Assembly (NCBI RefSeq): GCF_036227225.1
Contig: NZ_CP109444.1
Location: forward strand, 8,413,501 to 8,477,500
Origin: Streptomyces sp. NBC_01478
Lineage (GTDB): Bacteria; Actinomycetota; Actinomycetes; Streptomycetales; Streptomycetaceae
DNA: 64,000 nucleotides
Reading direction: 5' to 3'
In this document: positions 26,402 through 45,651 of the stretch, in pieces
Position numbering within the stretch: position 1 is the stretch's first letter
Layout of the letters: each line of letters starts with the position of its first letter
Position numbers and translations under genes: made by a program
Notes under the pieces: generated by a model
Told to the model about the DNA's origin: nothing
Databases searched by the model: none
The model's input: the letters and a program-made list of their open reading frames with translations, nothing else

Positions 26402-27142
26402 GTGACCGACACTCCCGCCGACGACCTCAAGCCCAGTTTCCGCAGCGATGTCACCGTCGAGCTGGTCAAGCACACCGCGTCCGACGCGGACGTGCTCTTC
26501 GCCGCCCGCGTCTCGACGATCGGCGAACAGTCCCTGGAGGAGATGGGCAAGGACCCCGAGCGCTCCAAGGGCCTGATCAACTACCTGATGCGGGACCGGC
26601 ACGGCAGCCCCTTCGAGCACAACTCGATGACCTTCTTCATCAGCGCCCCGATCTTCGTGTTCCGCGAGTTCATGCGGCACCGGGTGGGCTGGTCGTACAA
26701 CGAGGAATCGGGAAGGTACAGGGAGCTCGAGCCCGTCTTCTACGTCCCCGGCGAGTCCCGCAAGCTGGTCCAGGAGGGCCGCCCGGGCAAGTACGTCTTC
26801 GTGGAGGGCACCCAGGCCCAGCAGGAGCTGGTCGGCCGCACCATGGAGGACTCGTACCGCCAGGCGTACGAGGCGTACCAGGAGATGCTCGCGGCCGGCG
26901 TAGCCCGCGAGGTGGCCCGAGCCGTCCTCCCCGTAGGCCTCTTCTCCTCGATGTACGCCACGTGCAACGCACGCTCGCTGATGCACTTCCTCGGCCTGCG
27001 CACGCAGCACGAGCTGGCGAAGGTCCCGTCCTTCCCGCAGCGGGAGATCGAGATGGTCGGCGAGAAGATGGAGGAGCAGTGGGCCAAGCTCATGCCGCTC
27101 ACCTACTCGGCCTTCAATACCAACGGTCGTGTCGCCCCGTAG
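26402..27142 (+). CDS. thyX: Flavin-dependent thymidylate synthase
   Basis: 246 aa from the GTG at 26402, with GGAAGGA about 10 bases upstream. It contains the ThyX signature RHRVGWSYNEESGRY (RHRxxSxxxxSxR type, near residue 90). ThyX makes dTMP from dUMP using FAD, NADPH and methylene-tetrahydrofolate. Ends in TAG and is followed by a hairpin terminator. The position between dapB and dapA is conserved in Streptomyces. Confidence 0.97.
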   Translation: MTDTPADDLKPSFRSDVTVELVKHTASDADVLFAARVSTIGEQSLEEMGKDPERSKGLINYLMRDRHGSPFEHNSMTFFISAPIFVFREFMRHRVGWSYNEESGRYRELEPVFYVPGESRKLVQEGRPGKYVFVEGTQAQQELVGRTMEDSYRQAYEAYQEMLAAGVAREVARAVLPVGLFSSMYATCNARSLMHFLGLRTQHELAKVPSFPQREIEMVGEKMEEQWAKLMPLTYSAFNTNGRVAP

Positions 27143-27242
27143 CGCACCTCTGTTTGCCGATCGGGCACACATGTACGGATGGGCCGCACGAAGTGTCCGT
27201 ATTGCGGCATTTGGAGAAGTTCATCTAGCCTGATCAAACGGA

Positions 27243-27280
27243 CCCGGCACTGCTTGAACCCCCGAGCAGGCAGTGCCGGG
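27243..27280 (+). terminator. Terminator after thyX
   Basis: An 11-bp stem (cccggcactgc with gcagtgccggg) around a 16-base loop. Confidence 0.75.
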
Positions 27281-27353
27281 CTCCACATTTGTCACGACTT
27301 GTCGCCTGCCCCGAGGGCAGACCCCGCATTGAGCAGCGAGTAGCGTGTTCCCC

Positions 27354-28253
27354 ATGGCTCCGACCTCCACTCCGCAGACCCCCTTCGGGCGGGTCCTCAC
27401 CGCCATGGTCACGCCGTTCACGGCGGACGGCGCACTCGACCTCGACGGCGCTCAGCGGCTCGCTGCCCACCTGGTGGACGCAGGCAACGACGGCCTGATC
27501 ATCAACGGCACCACCGGTGAGTCCCCGACCACCAGCGACACGGAGAAATCGGATCTCGTACGAGCCGTACTGGAGGCGGTCGGCGACCGTGCCCACGTCA
27601 TCGCGGGCGTCGGCACCAACGACACCCAGCACAGCGTCGAACTCGCCCGCACGGCCGAACACACCGGCGCACACGGCCTGCTCGTCGTCACGCCGTACTA
27701 CAACAAGCCCCCACAGGAGGGCCTCTACCGGCACTTCAAGGCGGTCGCAGACGCCACCGAACTGCCGGTCATGCTCTACGACATCCCCGGCCGCAGCGGC
27801 GTCCCGATCGGCACCGAGACACTGGTCCGACTCGCCGAGCACCCGCGGATCGTCGCCAACAAGGACGCCAAGGGCGACCTCGGCCGCGCAAGCTGGGCCA
27901 TCGCCCGGACCGGCCTGGCCTGGTACTCCGGCGACGACATGCTGAACCTGCCGCTGCTCTCCGTGGGCGCGGTCGGCTTCGTCTCGGTCGTCGGCCATGT
28001 GGTCACACCCGAGCTGCGCACCCTGGTGGAGGCGTACGTCTCCGGTGACGTACAGAAGGCCACCGAGATCCACCAGAAGCTGCTCCCCGTCTACACCGGC
28101 ATGTTCCGCACTCAGGGCGTCATGACCACCAAGGCCGCGCTGACCCTCCAGGGACTGCCCGCCGGACCGCTGCGCTCACCGATGGTCGAGTGCTCGCCCG
28201 AGGAGATCGCCCAGCTCAAGATCGATCTTGCCGCCGGCGGGGTACAGCTCTGA
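27354..28253 (+). CDS. dapA: 4-hydroxy-tetrahydrodipicolinate synthase
   Basis: 299 aa from the ATG at 27354 (a GTG 9 bases upstream is possible). TIM-barrel aldolase: NGTTGESPTTS, catalytic Tyr in VVTPYYNKPPQEGLYRHF, and Schiff-base Lys in IVANKDAKGDL (about residue 170). It condenses pyruvate with aspartate semialdehyde, the step before DapB. Streptomyces genomes often have more than one dapA; I cannot say from one window which copy is the main one. Confidence 0.95.
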   Translation: MAPTSTPQTPFGRVLTAMVTPFTADGALDLDGAQRLAAHLVDAGNDGLIINGTTGESPTTSDTEKSDLVRAVLEAVGDRAHVIAGVGTNDTQHSVELARTAEHTGAHGLLVVTPYYNKPPQEGLYRHFKAVADATELPVMLYDIPGRSGVPIGTETLVRLAEHPRIVANKDAKGDLGRASWAIARTGLAWYSGDDMLNLPLLSVGAVGFVSVVGHVVTPELRTLVEAYVSGDVQKATEIHQKLLPVYTGMFRTQGVMTTKAALTLQGLPAGPLRSPMVECSPEEIAQLKIDLAAGGVQL

Positions 28254-28328
28254 CAACGGACTTCACAACTGAATACGCAGGGCTTCGGCGCCTGCACCCC
28301 ACACAGACAACAGCATTTGCACGAACGT

Positions 28329-28366
28329 CATGCGCGCCACGTGCCCACAGGTACGTGGCGCGCATG
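28329..28366 (+). promoter_or_regulatory. Strong hairpin just before the rnj ribosome site
   Basis: Arms catgcgcgccacgt (28329-28342) and acgtggcgcgcatg (28353-28366) form a perfect 14-bp stem with a 10-base loop, ending about 7 bases before GGAG of rnj. It is either the dapA terminator or a control element in the rnj leader. Confidence 0.7.
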
Positions 28367-28382
28367 GGTACTGGAGAGTCTT

Positions 28383-30068
28383 TTGAGTCATCCGCATCCT
28401 GAACTCGCCCCGCCGCCCAAGCTCCCCGAGGGCGGCCTGAGGGTCACCCCACTCGGCGGCCTCGGGGAAATCGGCCGAAACATGACGGTCTTCGAATACG
28501 GCGGCCGCCTGCTCATCGTCGACTGCGGCGTGCTCTTCCCCGAGGAGGAGCAGCCCGGAATCGACCTGATCCTGCCGGACTTCACGTCCATCAGGGACCG
28601 TCTCGACGACATCGACGGCATCGTCCTCACGCATGGCCACGAGGACCACATCGGCGCGGTCCCGTACCTCCTTCGCGAGAAGGCGGACATCCCGCTGATC
28701 GGCTCCAAGCTGACCCTCGCCCTCATCGAGGCGAAGCTCCAGGAGCACCGCATCCGGCCGTACACGCTCGAGGTCGCCGAGGGGCACCGCGAGCGCATCG
28801 GCCCCTTCGACTGCGAGTTCGTCGCGGTCAACCACTCGATCCCGGACGCTCTCGCGGTCGCCATCCGCACCCCCGCGGGCATGGTCGTCCACACGGGCGA
28901 CTTCAAGATGGACCAGCTCCCGCTGGACGGTCGGCTGACAGATCTACACGCGTTCGCACGACTGAGCGAGGAAGGCATCGACCTGCTCCTCGCCGACTCG
29001 ACGAACGCCGAGGTCCCGGGATTCGTCCCGCCCGAGCGCGACATCTCGAACGTCCTGCGGCAGGTCTTCGGCGGCGCTCGCAAGCGGATCATCGTGGCGA
29101 GCTTCGCCAGCCACGTCCACCGCATCCAGCAGGTCCTGGACACGGCGCACGAGCACGGCCGCCGGGTCGCCTTCGTCGGCCGCTCGATGGTCCGCAACAT
29201 GGGCATCGCCCGTGACCTCGGCTATCTCAAGGTTCCGCCGGGCCTGGTGGTGGACGTCAAGACGCTCGACGACCTCCCGGACAGCCAGGTCGTCCTGGTC
29301 TGCACGGGCTCGCAGGGCGAACCGATGGCCGCCCTGTCCCGCATGGCCAACAGGGACCACCAGATCCGCATCGTCGCGGGCGACACGGTGATCCTGGCGT
29401 CGTCGCTCATCCCGGGCAACGAGAACGCGGTCTACCGGGTCATCAACGGCCTCACCCGCTGGGGCGCCAACGTCGTCCACAAGGGCAACGCCAAGGTCCA
29501 CGTCTCCGGACACGCCTCGGCCGGCGAGCTGCTGTACTTCTACAACATCTGCCGGCCGAAGAACCTGATGCCGGTCCACGGCGAATGGCGCCACCTACGG
29601 GCCAACGCCGAACTGGGCGCCATGACCGGCGTCCCGCACGACCGGATCGTCATCGCCGAGGACGGCGTCGTCGTCGACCTCATCGAGGGCAAGGCCAAGA
29701 TCTCGGGCAAGGTCCAGGCGGGTTATGTCTACGTGGACGGCCTCTCGGTCGGCGATGTCGGCGAACCCGCGCTGAAGGACCGCAGGATCCTGGGGGACGA
29801 GGGCATCATCTCGGTCTTCGTCGTCGTGGACTCGTCCACCGGCAAGATCACGGGTGGCCCGCACATCCAGGCCCGCGGCTCCGGCATCGAGGACTCAGCC
29901 TTCGTGGACGTGGTCCCCAGGATCACGGAGGTCCTGGAGCGCTCGGCCCAGGACGGCGTGGTGGAGCCCCACCAACTGCAGCAACTGATCCGCCGGACAC
30001 TCGGCAAGTGGGTCTCCGACAACTATCGGCGCAGGCCGATGATCCTCCCGGTCGTCGTGGAGGTCTGA
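28383..30068 (+). CDS. rnj: Ribonuclease J
   Basis: 561 aa from the TTG at 28383 (SHPHPELAPPP), with GGAG 6-10 bases upstream; an in-frame start at 28317 would run through the hairpin and is unlikely. Beta-lactamase/beta-CASP fold: metal motif THGHEDHIGA (about residues 82-92), the His in NHSIPDA, HTGDFKMD, the CASP motifs (ADSTNAEVPG, GSQGEP, VHVSGHAS) and a C-terminal domain. It is an endo- and 5' exonuclease for mRNA and rRNA maturation. It lies directly upstream of an rRNA operon. Confidence 0.96.
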   Translation: MSHPHPELAPPPKLPEGGLRVTPLGGLGEIGRNMTVFEYGGRLLIVDCGVLFPEEEQPGIDLILPDFTSIRDRLDDIDGIVLTHGHEDHIGAVPYLLREKADIPLIGSKLTLALIEAKLQEHRIRPYTLEVAEGHRERIGPFDCEFVAVNHSIPDALAVAIRTPAGMVVHTGDFKMDQLPLDGRLTDLHAFARLSEEGIDLLLADSTNAEVPGFVPPERDISNVLRQVFGGARKRIIVASFASHVHRIQQVLDTAHEHGRRVAFVGRSMVRNMGIARDLGYLKVPPGLVVDVKTLDDLPDSQVVLVCTGSQGEPMAALSRMANRDHQIRIVAGDTVILASSLIPGNENAVYRVINGLTRWGANVVHKGNAKVHVSGHASAGELLYFYNICRPKNLMPVHGEWRHLRANAELGAMTGVPHDRIVIAEDGVVVDLIEGKAKISGKVQAGYVYVDGLSVGDVGEPALKDRRILGDEGIISVFVVVDSSTGKITGGPHIQARGSGIEDSAFVDVVPRITEVLERSAQDGVVEPHQLQQLIRRTLGKWVSDNYRRRPMILPVVVEV

Positions 30069-30100
30069 CCGTCGTACGACCCCCTCGTACGCGTGAACCT

Positions 30101-30140
30101 GGAGCGGGCCGCCTCGATTTGCATCGAGGCGGCCCGCTCC
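30101..30140 (+). terminator. Terminator after rnj
   Basis: An 18-bp perfect stem with a TTGC tetraloop, insulating rnj from the rRNA operon. Confidence 0.92.
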
Positions 30141-30204
30141 AGTACGTTTACGACTCCGCCTGAGGGGGAACCCGGACACTTCGCGTGTACGGGAGCCACT
30201 CCCG

Positions 30205-30584
30205 AAGGGCCGGAAAATTCGACTCAGAACTTCTGATAAAGTCGGAACCGCCGGAAAGGGAAACGCGGAAGCGGAAACCTGGAAAGCACCGAGGAAATCG
30301 GAACCGGAAACGGTCTGATAGAGTCGGAAACGCAAGACCGAAGGGAAAAGCCCGGAGGAAAGCCCGAGAGGGTGAGTACAAAGGAAGCGTCCGTTCCTTG
30401 AGAACTCAACAGCGTGCCAAAAATCAACGCCAGATATGTTGATACCCCGTCTCCAGTCATCATCTGATGTCTGGGACGAGGTTCCTTTGAAGAAAACATA
30501 CAGCGAGGACGCTGTGAACGGTCGGGCTTATTCCGCCTGGCTGTTCCGCTCTCGTGTGTGTCGTTCCCGATTACGGGAAAACAT
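30205..30584 (+). promoter_or_regulatory. rRNA operon promoter and leader region
   Basis: Purine-rich, non-coding. The string CTGATAAAGTCGGAA (about 30233-30247) recurs as CTGATAGAGTCGGAA (about 30316-30330), consistent with tandem promoters with similar -10 boxes. The leader motif TTGAGAACTCAACAG (about 30398-30412) has a partial copy before 23S (TTGAGAACTGCACAG near 32391), as in other actinobacterial rRNA leaders where antitermination factors act. Exact start points cannot be set by eye. Confidence 0.6.
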
Positions 30585-35550
<4,966 letters not shown>

Positions 35551-35566
35551 GCTCGCGTCCACTGTG
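35551..35566 (+). other. 3' arm of the pre-23S processing stem
   Basis: gctcgcgtccactgtg is the exact complement of 32402-32417. The pair brings both ends of 23S together, the expected RNase III substrate. Confidence 0.8.
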
Positions 35567-35636
35567 TTGGTTCTGAAACCACGAACAACCCCATTGCCAT
35601 GGTCACGGCAGTGGTGCGGTTGATGTGTTTCATAGT

Positions 35637-35755
35637 GTTTCGGTGGTCATAGCGTGAGGGAAACGCCCGGTTACATTCCGAACCCGGAAGCTAAGCCTTA
35701 CAGCGCCGATGGTACTGCAGGGGGGACCCTGTGGGAGAGTAGGACGCCGCCGAAC
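35637..35755 (+). rRNA. rrf: 5S ribosomal RNA
   Basis: Begins GTTTCGGTGGTCATAGCG, includes the conserved CATTCCGAACCCGGAAG, and ends near CGCCGCCGAAC; about 119 nt. Confidence 0.95.
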
Positions 35756-35763
35756 AAATATTG

Positions 35764-35808
35764 AAAGGGTTGGACCCTGAACTTCGGTTCGGGGTCCAAC
35801 CCTTTTTT
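35764..35808 (+). terminator. rRNA operon terminator
   Basis: A 14-bp stem (aaagggttggaccc with its complement) capped by a gaac-TTCG-gttc hairpin, followed by six T. It is the only terminator here with a good T-tract. Confidence 0.93.
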
Positions 35809-35811
35809 GTT

Positions 35812-36531
35812 GTGCGTCACTTGAAGTTCACGTTGCGCAATCACCATCCGAGCATGGGTACTGCTGCAATGCTCAGGGCCGCAGGCGTCGGACTCGGTGA
35901 CGAGGTCGTCGTGCCGGCGTTCGGGAACGTGGAAGTCGCCGAGGCCGTCACCCTGGCGGGTGGCCTGCCGGTGTTCGCCGACATAGATCCGGTGACCTAC
36001 TGCCTCGACGCGTCCGCTGTCGAAGCGGCCGTAACTCCGCGTACCGCGGCGATAGTTGTCGTACATCGATTCGGTCGGTCCGCTGATGTCGGGCGGTTGC
36101 TCGGGGTCGGGCAGCGGCATGGGCTGCTGGTGTTGCAGCAGGGGGAGTCCGAGGCGCCGTACGACGAGGTGGCTCAGCGGCGGGAGCGGGCCGCCTATCT
36201 CGATGCGAAGTTGCGCGGGGTGCGGACGCCCGATGGTGGGGACGGGCACACCTACCAGCAGTACATCGTGCGGGTGCCGGGGAACGGGCGGCCGGATCGT
36301 GATGCCTTCGCTCGGGCCGTGCGCGGTAGGGGAGTTGAGTGCCGGGTGCCGGTGAAGACGCCTGTGCACCGGCTGCCGGAGTTCCGGCGGTGTGTGGCTC
36401 TGCCGGAGACCGAGCGGGCCGCGGACGAGACGCTCGCGCTGCCGGTGGACGCCTCGTTGACGAAGCGGGAGATGCAGCGGATCGTTTCTGCATGCAACGC
36501 GCTCGGGGGACTGTTGCAGCGCGCTTTCTGA
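35812..36531 (+). CDS. Short DegT/DnrJ-like protein lacking the PLP-lysine region
   Basis: 239 aa from the GTG at 35812 (ATG at 35854 is possible). The N-terminal half matches DegT/DnrJ/EryC1 sugar aminotransferases: AAGVGLGDEVVVPAFGNVEV, GLPVFADIDPVTYCLDA, VTPRTAAIVVVHRFG. After RHGLLVLQQGES it jumps to a short acidic link and then to the C-terminal part (RAAYLDAKLRGVRTPD, HTYQQYIVRVPG, VECRVPVKTPVHRLPEF). The segment that normally holds the PLP-binding Lys is missing, so it cannot be a standard aminotransferase. The frame is otherwise clean, which suggests a conserved, non-catalytic or repurposed protein. Confidence 0.7.
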   Translation: MRHLKFTLRNHHPSMGTAAMLRAAGVGLGDEVVVPAFGNVEVAEAVTLAGGLPVFADIDPVTYCLDASAVEAAVTPRTAAIVVVHRFGRSADVGRLLGVGQRHGLLVLQQGESEAPYDEVAQRRERAAYLDAKLRGVRTPDGGDGHTYQQYIVRVPGNGRPDRDAFARAVRGRGVECRVPVKTPVHRLPEFRRCVALPETERAADETLALPVDASLTKREMQRIVSACNALGGLLQRAF

Positions 36532-36626
36532 TCGAGTCGGGGTCGGGCGGCGGTGGTTGGGCGCACGGGCCTGTTCGGGGTATGATTCTTTTCGTCGCCG
36601 CGAGGGAAACCTCGGGAAAGCGACAG

Positions 36627-36702
36627 GCCCTCTTAGCTCAGTCGGTAGAGCGTCTCCATGGTAAGGAGAAGGTCAACGGTTCGATTCCGTTAGAGGGCTC
36701 CA
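36627..36702 (+). tRNA. tRNA-Thr (GGT)
   Basis: Cloverleaf: acceptor GCCCTCT/AGAGGGC, D arm TAGCTCAGTCGGTAGAGC, anticodon loop ATGGTAA with anticodon GGT, T arm ACGG-TTCGATT-CCGT, discriminator T and an encoded CCA. It reads ACC, the preferred Thr codon at high GC. Confidence 0.96.
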
Positions 36703-36706
36703 GATA

Positions 36707-36742
36707 GCAGAAGGCCCCGCCCAATTGGGCGGGGCCTTCTGC
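36707..36742. terminator. Bidirectional terminator between tRNA-Thr and osaC
   Basis: A 36-bp perfect palindrome around AATT, ending 11 bp before the osaC stop. Confidence 0.92.
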
Positions 36743-36752
36743 GTGTTCGGGG

Positions 36753-39503
36753 TCAGTCCTTCTGGAGGCCCGGGACGCGCATCGCGAGGATCGCCATGTC
36801 GTCGGACGGGGCGTCCGACGCGAAGCGTTCGACCGCGCGCATGATGCGGGCCGCCACCGCGCCGGCCGTGAGGCCCGTACAGGTCGTGAGGACGTCGGTG
36901 AGGCCGTCGTCGCCCAGCATGCGGGTGCCCTCGCGGCGTTCCGTGACGCCGTCCGTGACGCACAGGAGGACGTCGCCGGGGTCGAGGGTGACCGTCTGCT
37001 CGTAGAGCTCCAGGTCGTCCATGACGCCGAGGAGGGGCTGGGGTTCGGCGGCCGGTTCGACCGTGCCGTCCTGGCGCAGTCGGAGCGGGAGCGGGTGGCC
37101 GGCGCAGACCACCTTCAGTTCGGCGCTGCCGTCCTCCTGGGGCCACAACTCGCCGTAGAGGAGGGTCAGGAAGCGGCTGCGGGCTCCCTCGTCGAGGATC
37201 GCGGAGTTGAGGCGTTCCAGGACCGCGGGGCCGCCGAAGCCCTCCCTGGCGAGCAGGCGGAGGGCGTGGCGGGCCAGGCCGGTGACCGCGGCGGCCTCGG
37301 GGCCGGTGCCGCAGACGTCGCCGATGGCGAAGCCGTAGACGCCGTCGCGGATGGGGAACAAGTCGTAGAAGTCGCCGCCTACTTCGTTGCCCTCGCCGGC
37401 CGCGCGGTAGATGACCTCGACCTCGACGCCCTCGATGTGCGGGAGATCGGGGGGCAGGAGGCTGCGCTGGAGGGACTGGCTGATGGCCGTGCGCTCCGAG
37501 TACAGGCGGGCGTTGTCGAGGGCGAGGGCGGCTCGGCGGCTCAAGTCCTCGGCCAGTTCGAGGATTTCCTGGCGGAAGTGTTCGTCGGTGGGTTTGCCGA
37601 GGGTCAGCATGCCGATGACGCGGTTGCGGGCGACCAGGGGGAGGACGACCGTCTCGCCGCCGACTGCCGAGGCCGTGGCGAGAGTTGGGCCGATGCCTGA
37701 GCTGACGCGGCGGGTTGGTTCGCCGAGGCCGAGGCTGCGCATGGAGGTGCGCAGGGCGGCCTGGTGGGCCGCCTCGGCGGGGGCGGCCCAGACGCGGGCG
37801 CCGGGGGTGGGGACCGGATCCGGAGGGGCGATCTTCGAGAGCAACGACTTGATGCCGTCGATGAGTTCCTCGTCCTCGTGCAGGACGTACGAGAGGTACG
37901 GGTCCGAGGCCTGGTCGGCGATCGTGTAGACCGCGCACCAGGTGGCGAGGGTCGGAACCGTCATCTGGGCCATGAGGGCCAGGGTTTGGTCGCGGTCCAG
38001 GGTGCCGGCGAGGAGGTCGGAGGCCTCGACCAGGAAGCTGAGCGAGCCGCGGCGCAGGCGTTCCAGTTCGCCCAGGCGGGCCGACTCGACCGCCAACGCG
38101 ATGCGGTCGGCGGCGAATTGGAGGCGTAGCGCTTCTTCGTTCGAGTACTTGTTGGGGCCTTCGGCGGCCACTCCCAGGGAGCCGGTGAGGCGGCCCTCCA
38201 CCTTCAGGGGGACCGTGACGACCGAGCGCATTCCGGTGCCGCTGAGGAGCGGTACGGCGCCCGGGACGGCCTGGAGGTCCTCGTGGACGGCCGGCATGCG
38301 GGCGGAGCCGTAGCGGCCGGGGCCGGCTTCGACGGGCACGCGCGCGAAGCGTTGGCGTGCGGAGGGCAGGCCGGTGGAGGCGCGGACCTCCAACTCCGTT
38401 TCGTCGTCAGTCGCGAGGAGGAGGAAGGCGGAGTCTCCGTCGAGCATGTCGCGGGCGCGTTCGACCGTGCGCTGGAGGAGGCCATCGAGGTCGTCCGGCG
38501 CGGGGGAGCCGATGAACACCTCGAAGGGGTCGGTGTTCTGGCCGTCCGGGGTGGACGCCGCGTCGGGGGCCGGGCCGCGCAACGGGGTCTGCAGAACCGC
38601 GCGTTCGTGGTCCCTCACCAGGAGGCACACGGTTGACGGCTCGCCGTCCGTGTCGCGGACGCGGAGGTGGGAGGCGTAGACCGGGGTCACGCGGCCGTCG
38701 GCGCCGCGGATGCCGTAGGTGCCCTCCCAGCGGGAGAGGCGGAGGGCCTCCGCGATGCCGGTGCTGGTGCCCGGGGTGTGCGGCCAGGCGGCGAGGTCGG
38801 TGAGGGGCTTGCCGGTGACCTGCTCGGCGGCGTAGCCGAAGAGTTCCTCGGCGTCCTCGTTCCAGGACGCGATGGAGCCCGTACGGTCGATCTGAACGAC
38901 CGCGACGCGGACCCTGCCGTCGGCAAGGGGGAGCAGGGCGGACGGCAGGGACGGGCCGGCCGTGCGGGTGCCCACCGGGCGGGCGGGGAGGTCGAGTTGG
39001 AACCAGACCAGTTTCTTGGTGGGGGTGTAGTCGACGCCCCAGCGGCTGGCCAGGGCGGCGCACAACTGGAGGCCGCGACCGCCCTCGCGGTCGGGGCTGC
39101 TCATGGTGATCGCGGCCCCCTGGAGGGGGATTTCGCGCTCCGGGTAGTGGTCGGCGACTTCGATCCTCGCGCCGTCGTCACTCCGTAGGCACAGAACATC
39201 CGCGGCCGTGCCCGCGTGGACCACGGCGTTGGTCACCAGCTCGCTGGTGAGGACCACGGCGTCGTCGACGATGTCGGCGAAGCCCCAGCCCTGCAGGGTG
39301 TCGCGGACGAAGGACCGCGCGGTGGCGACCGATCGTCCGACGGGCTCGAAGCTGGCGGCCGCGCGCGCGGTGATCACAGAACTCCTCGGCCTGTTGTCGG
39401 CGGGCAGGTCACCATGGCCGATCGGCGCCTGCCGGGGCACCGGCTGGTTTCCGGTCGGCGGGGGATCCTGGGGCGTTCCCCCAGGATGCAGTCCGGTGGT
39501 CAT
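36753..39503 (-). CDS. osaC: Multidomain anti-sigma kinase / PP2C phosphatase OsaC
   Basis: 916 aa from the ATG at 39503 (TTGLHPGG), with GGAGGGG upstream; a longer frame to 39608 is less likely. Domains: RsbW-like ATPase (about 40-170; DDAVVLTSELVTNAVVHAG), PAS (about 195-300; GSIASWNEDAEELFGYAAEQ), two GAF domains (about 340-500 and 510-680), and a SpoIIE/PP2C phosphatase (about 690-910) with GGDFYDLFP, GDVCGTGPEAAAV and SDDMAILAM. In S. coelicolor OsaC, encoded next to osaAB, modulates SigB after osmotic stress; domain content and position match. It is divergent from osaA. Confidence 0.88.
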   Translation of the reverse strand: MTTGLHPGGTPQDPPPTGNQPVPRQAPIGHGDLPADNRPRSSVITARAAASFEPVGRSVATARSFVRDTLQGWGFADIVDDAVVLTSELVTNAVVHAGTAADVLCLRSDDGARIEVADHYPEREIPLQGAAITMSSPDREGGRGLQLCAALASRWGVDYTPTKKLVWFQLDLPARPVGTRTAGPSLPSALLPLADGRVRVAVVQIDRTGSIASWNEDAEELFGYAAEQVTGKPLTDLAAWPHTPGTSTGIAEALRLSRWEGTYGIRGADGRVTPVYASHLRVRDTDGEPSTVCLLVRDHERAVLQTPLRGPAPDAASTPDGQNTDPFEVFIGSPAPDDLDGLLQRTVERARDMLDGDSAFLLLATDDETELEVRASTGLPSARQRFARVPVEAGPGRYGSARMPAVHEDLQAVPGAVPLLSGTGMRSVVTVPLKVEGRLTGSLGVAAEGPNKYSNEEALRLQFAADRIALAVESARLGELERLRRGSLSFLVEASDLLAGTLDRDQTLALMAQMTVPTLATWCAVYTIADQASDPYLSYVLHEDEELIDGIKSLLSKIAPPDPVPTPGARVWAAPAEAAHQAALRTSMRSLGLGEPTRRVSSGIGPTLATASAVGGETVVLPLVARNRVIGMLTLGKPTDEHFRQEILELAEDLSRRAALALDNARLYSERTAISQSLQRSLLPPDLPHIEGVEVEVIYRAAGEGNEVGGDFYDLFPIRDGVYGFAIGDVCGTGPEAAAVTGLARHALRLLAREGFGGPAVLERLNSAILDEGARSRFLTLLYGELWPQEDGSAELKVVCAGHPLPLRLRQDGTVEPAAEPQPLLGVMDDLELYEQTVTLDPGDVLLCVTDGVTERREGTRMLGDDGLTDVLTTCTGLTAGAVAARIMRAVERFASDAPSDDMAILAMRVPGLQKD

Positions 39504-39881
39504 GGTGCGGTGCCCCTCCGATGCCTGCCCGCTCGTGCTCGTGCCACCGCCCAGGCCGGACGGAACCGGCGCGGCTGGACAGCCGCATGCAAGGTTACTT
39601 ACCTTCACCGTCCATGCGGATGCCGGTCCGCAGTGTTTCCGTCCTCAGGGTGTGCGGACCGTGTGCGAAGCTGCCGAACTGTTATGGCCTGGTTCAGGCA
39701 GGGTGAAACACTGGGCAGGATTCTGGAGAAGGTCCGGGCAGGCTGGTGTCTTCTGTGTATGGCGGACAGCGGGCCTTGTTGAAGCCCGGTAAACCGGGCA
39801 GAGATACGCGGCAGTAACTGATACGCCGAGCAGTAGCACCTCAGCACAGCAGTAACGGTCGACCCCTGCGGGAGGGACACA
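39504..39881. promoter_or_regulatory. Divergent osaC/osaA control region
   Basis: 378 bp. It holds nested inverted repeats: AAGGT-tactt-ACCTT at 39591-39605, flanked by ccgcatg (39583-39589) and catgcgg (39613-39619). No gene is supported. A SigB-type promoter might be expected here, but I see no exact match. Confidence 0.45.
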
Positions 39882-45344
<5,463 letters not shown>

Positions 45345-45651
45345 CGGAAACGACCGGACTCGAAGGGAAAGTCGCCGGACTCGACGGGAAAGCGGTGGGG
45401 ACGGTGCGGGGAACGTTCGGTGGCCACGTGGAGTTGCTGACTCAGTGTGTCCGAAGCCGTGTAGAAGCACGGGATTCGGGGAACCTTCTGGTCTCCCGCT
45501 ACGTTTCTGCTTCGTGCACAGTGACATCGCGGTGACAGGGTGTGGCGACAGGCGGGGTGCGGCTACCATGACCGGCACAAGGACGGGCGGCGCAAGAGAG
45601 TCGTCCCCTGGGGCGGCGCCCGGTGCACATCCGGGGCGAGGAGGGCGGGCC
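45345..45651 (+). promoter_or_regulatory. osaA-osaB spacer
   Basis: 307 bp. The first 60 bases repeat a ccggactcgaaGGGAAA-like unit twice (about 45354-45393). The length suggests osaB has its own promoter, but I could not pick one with confidence. Confidence 0.3.
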
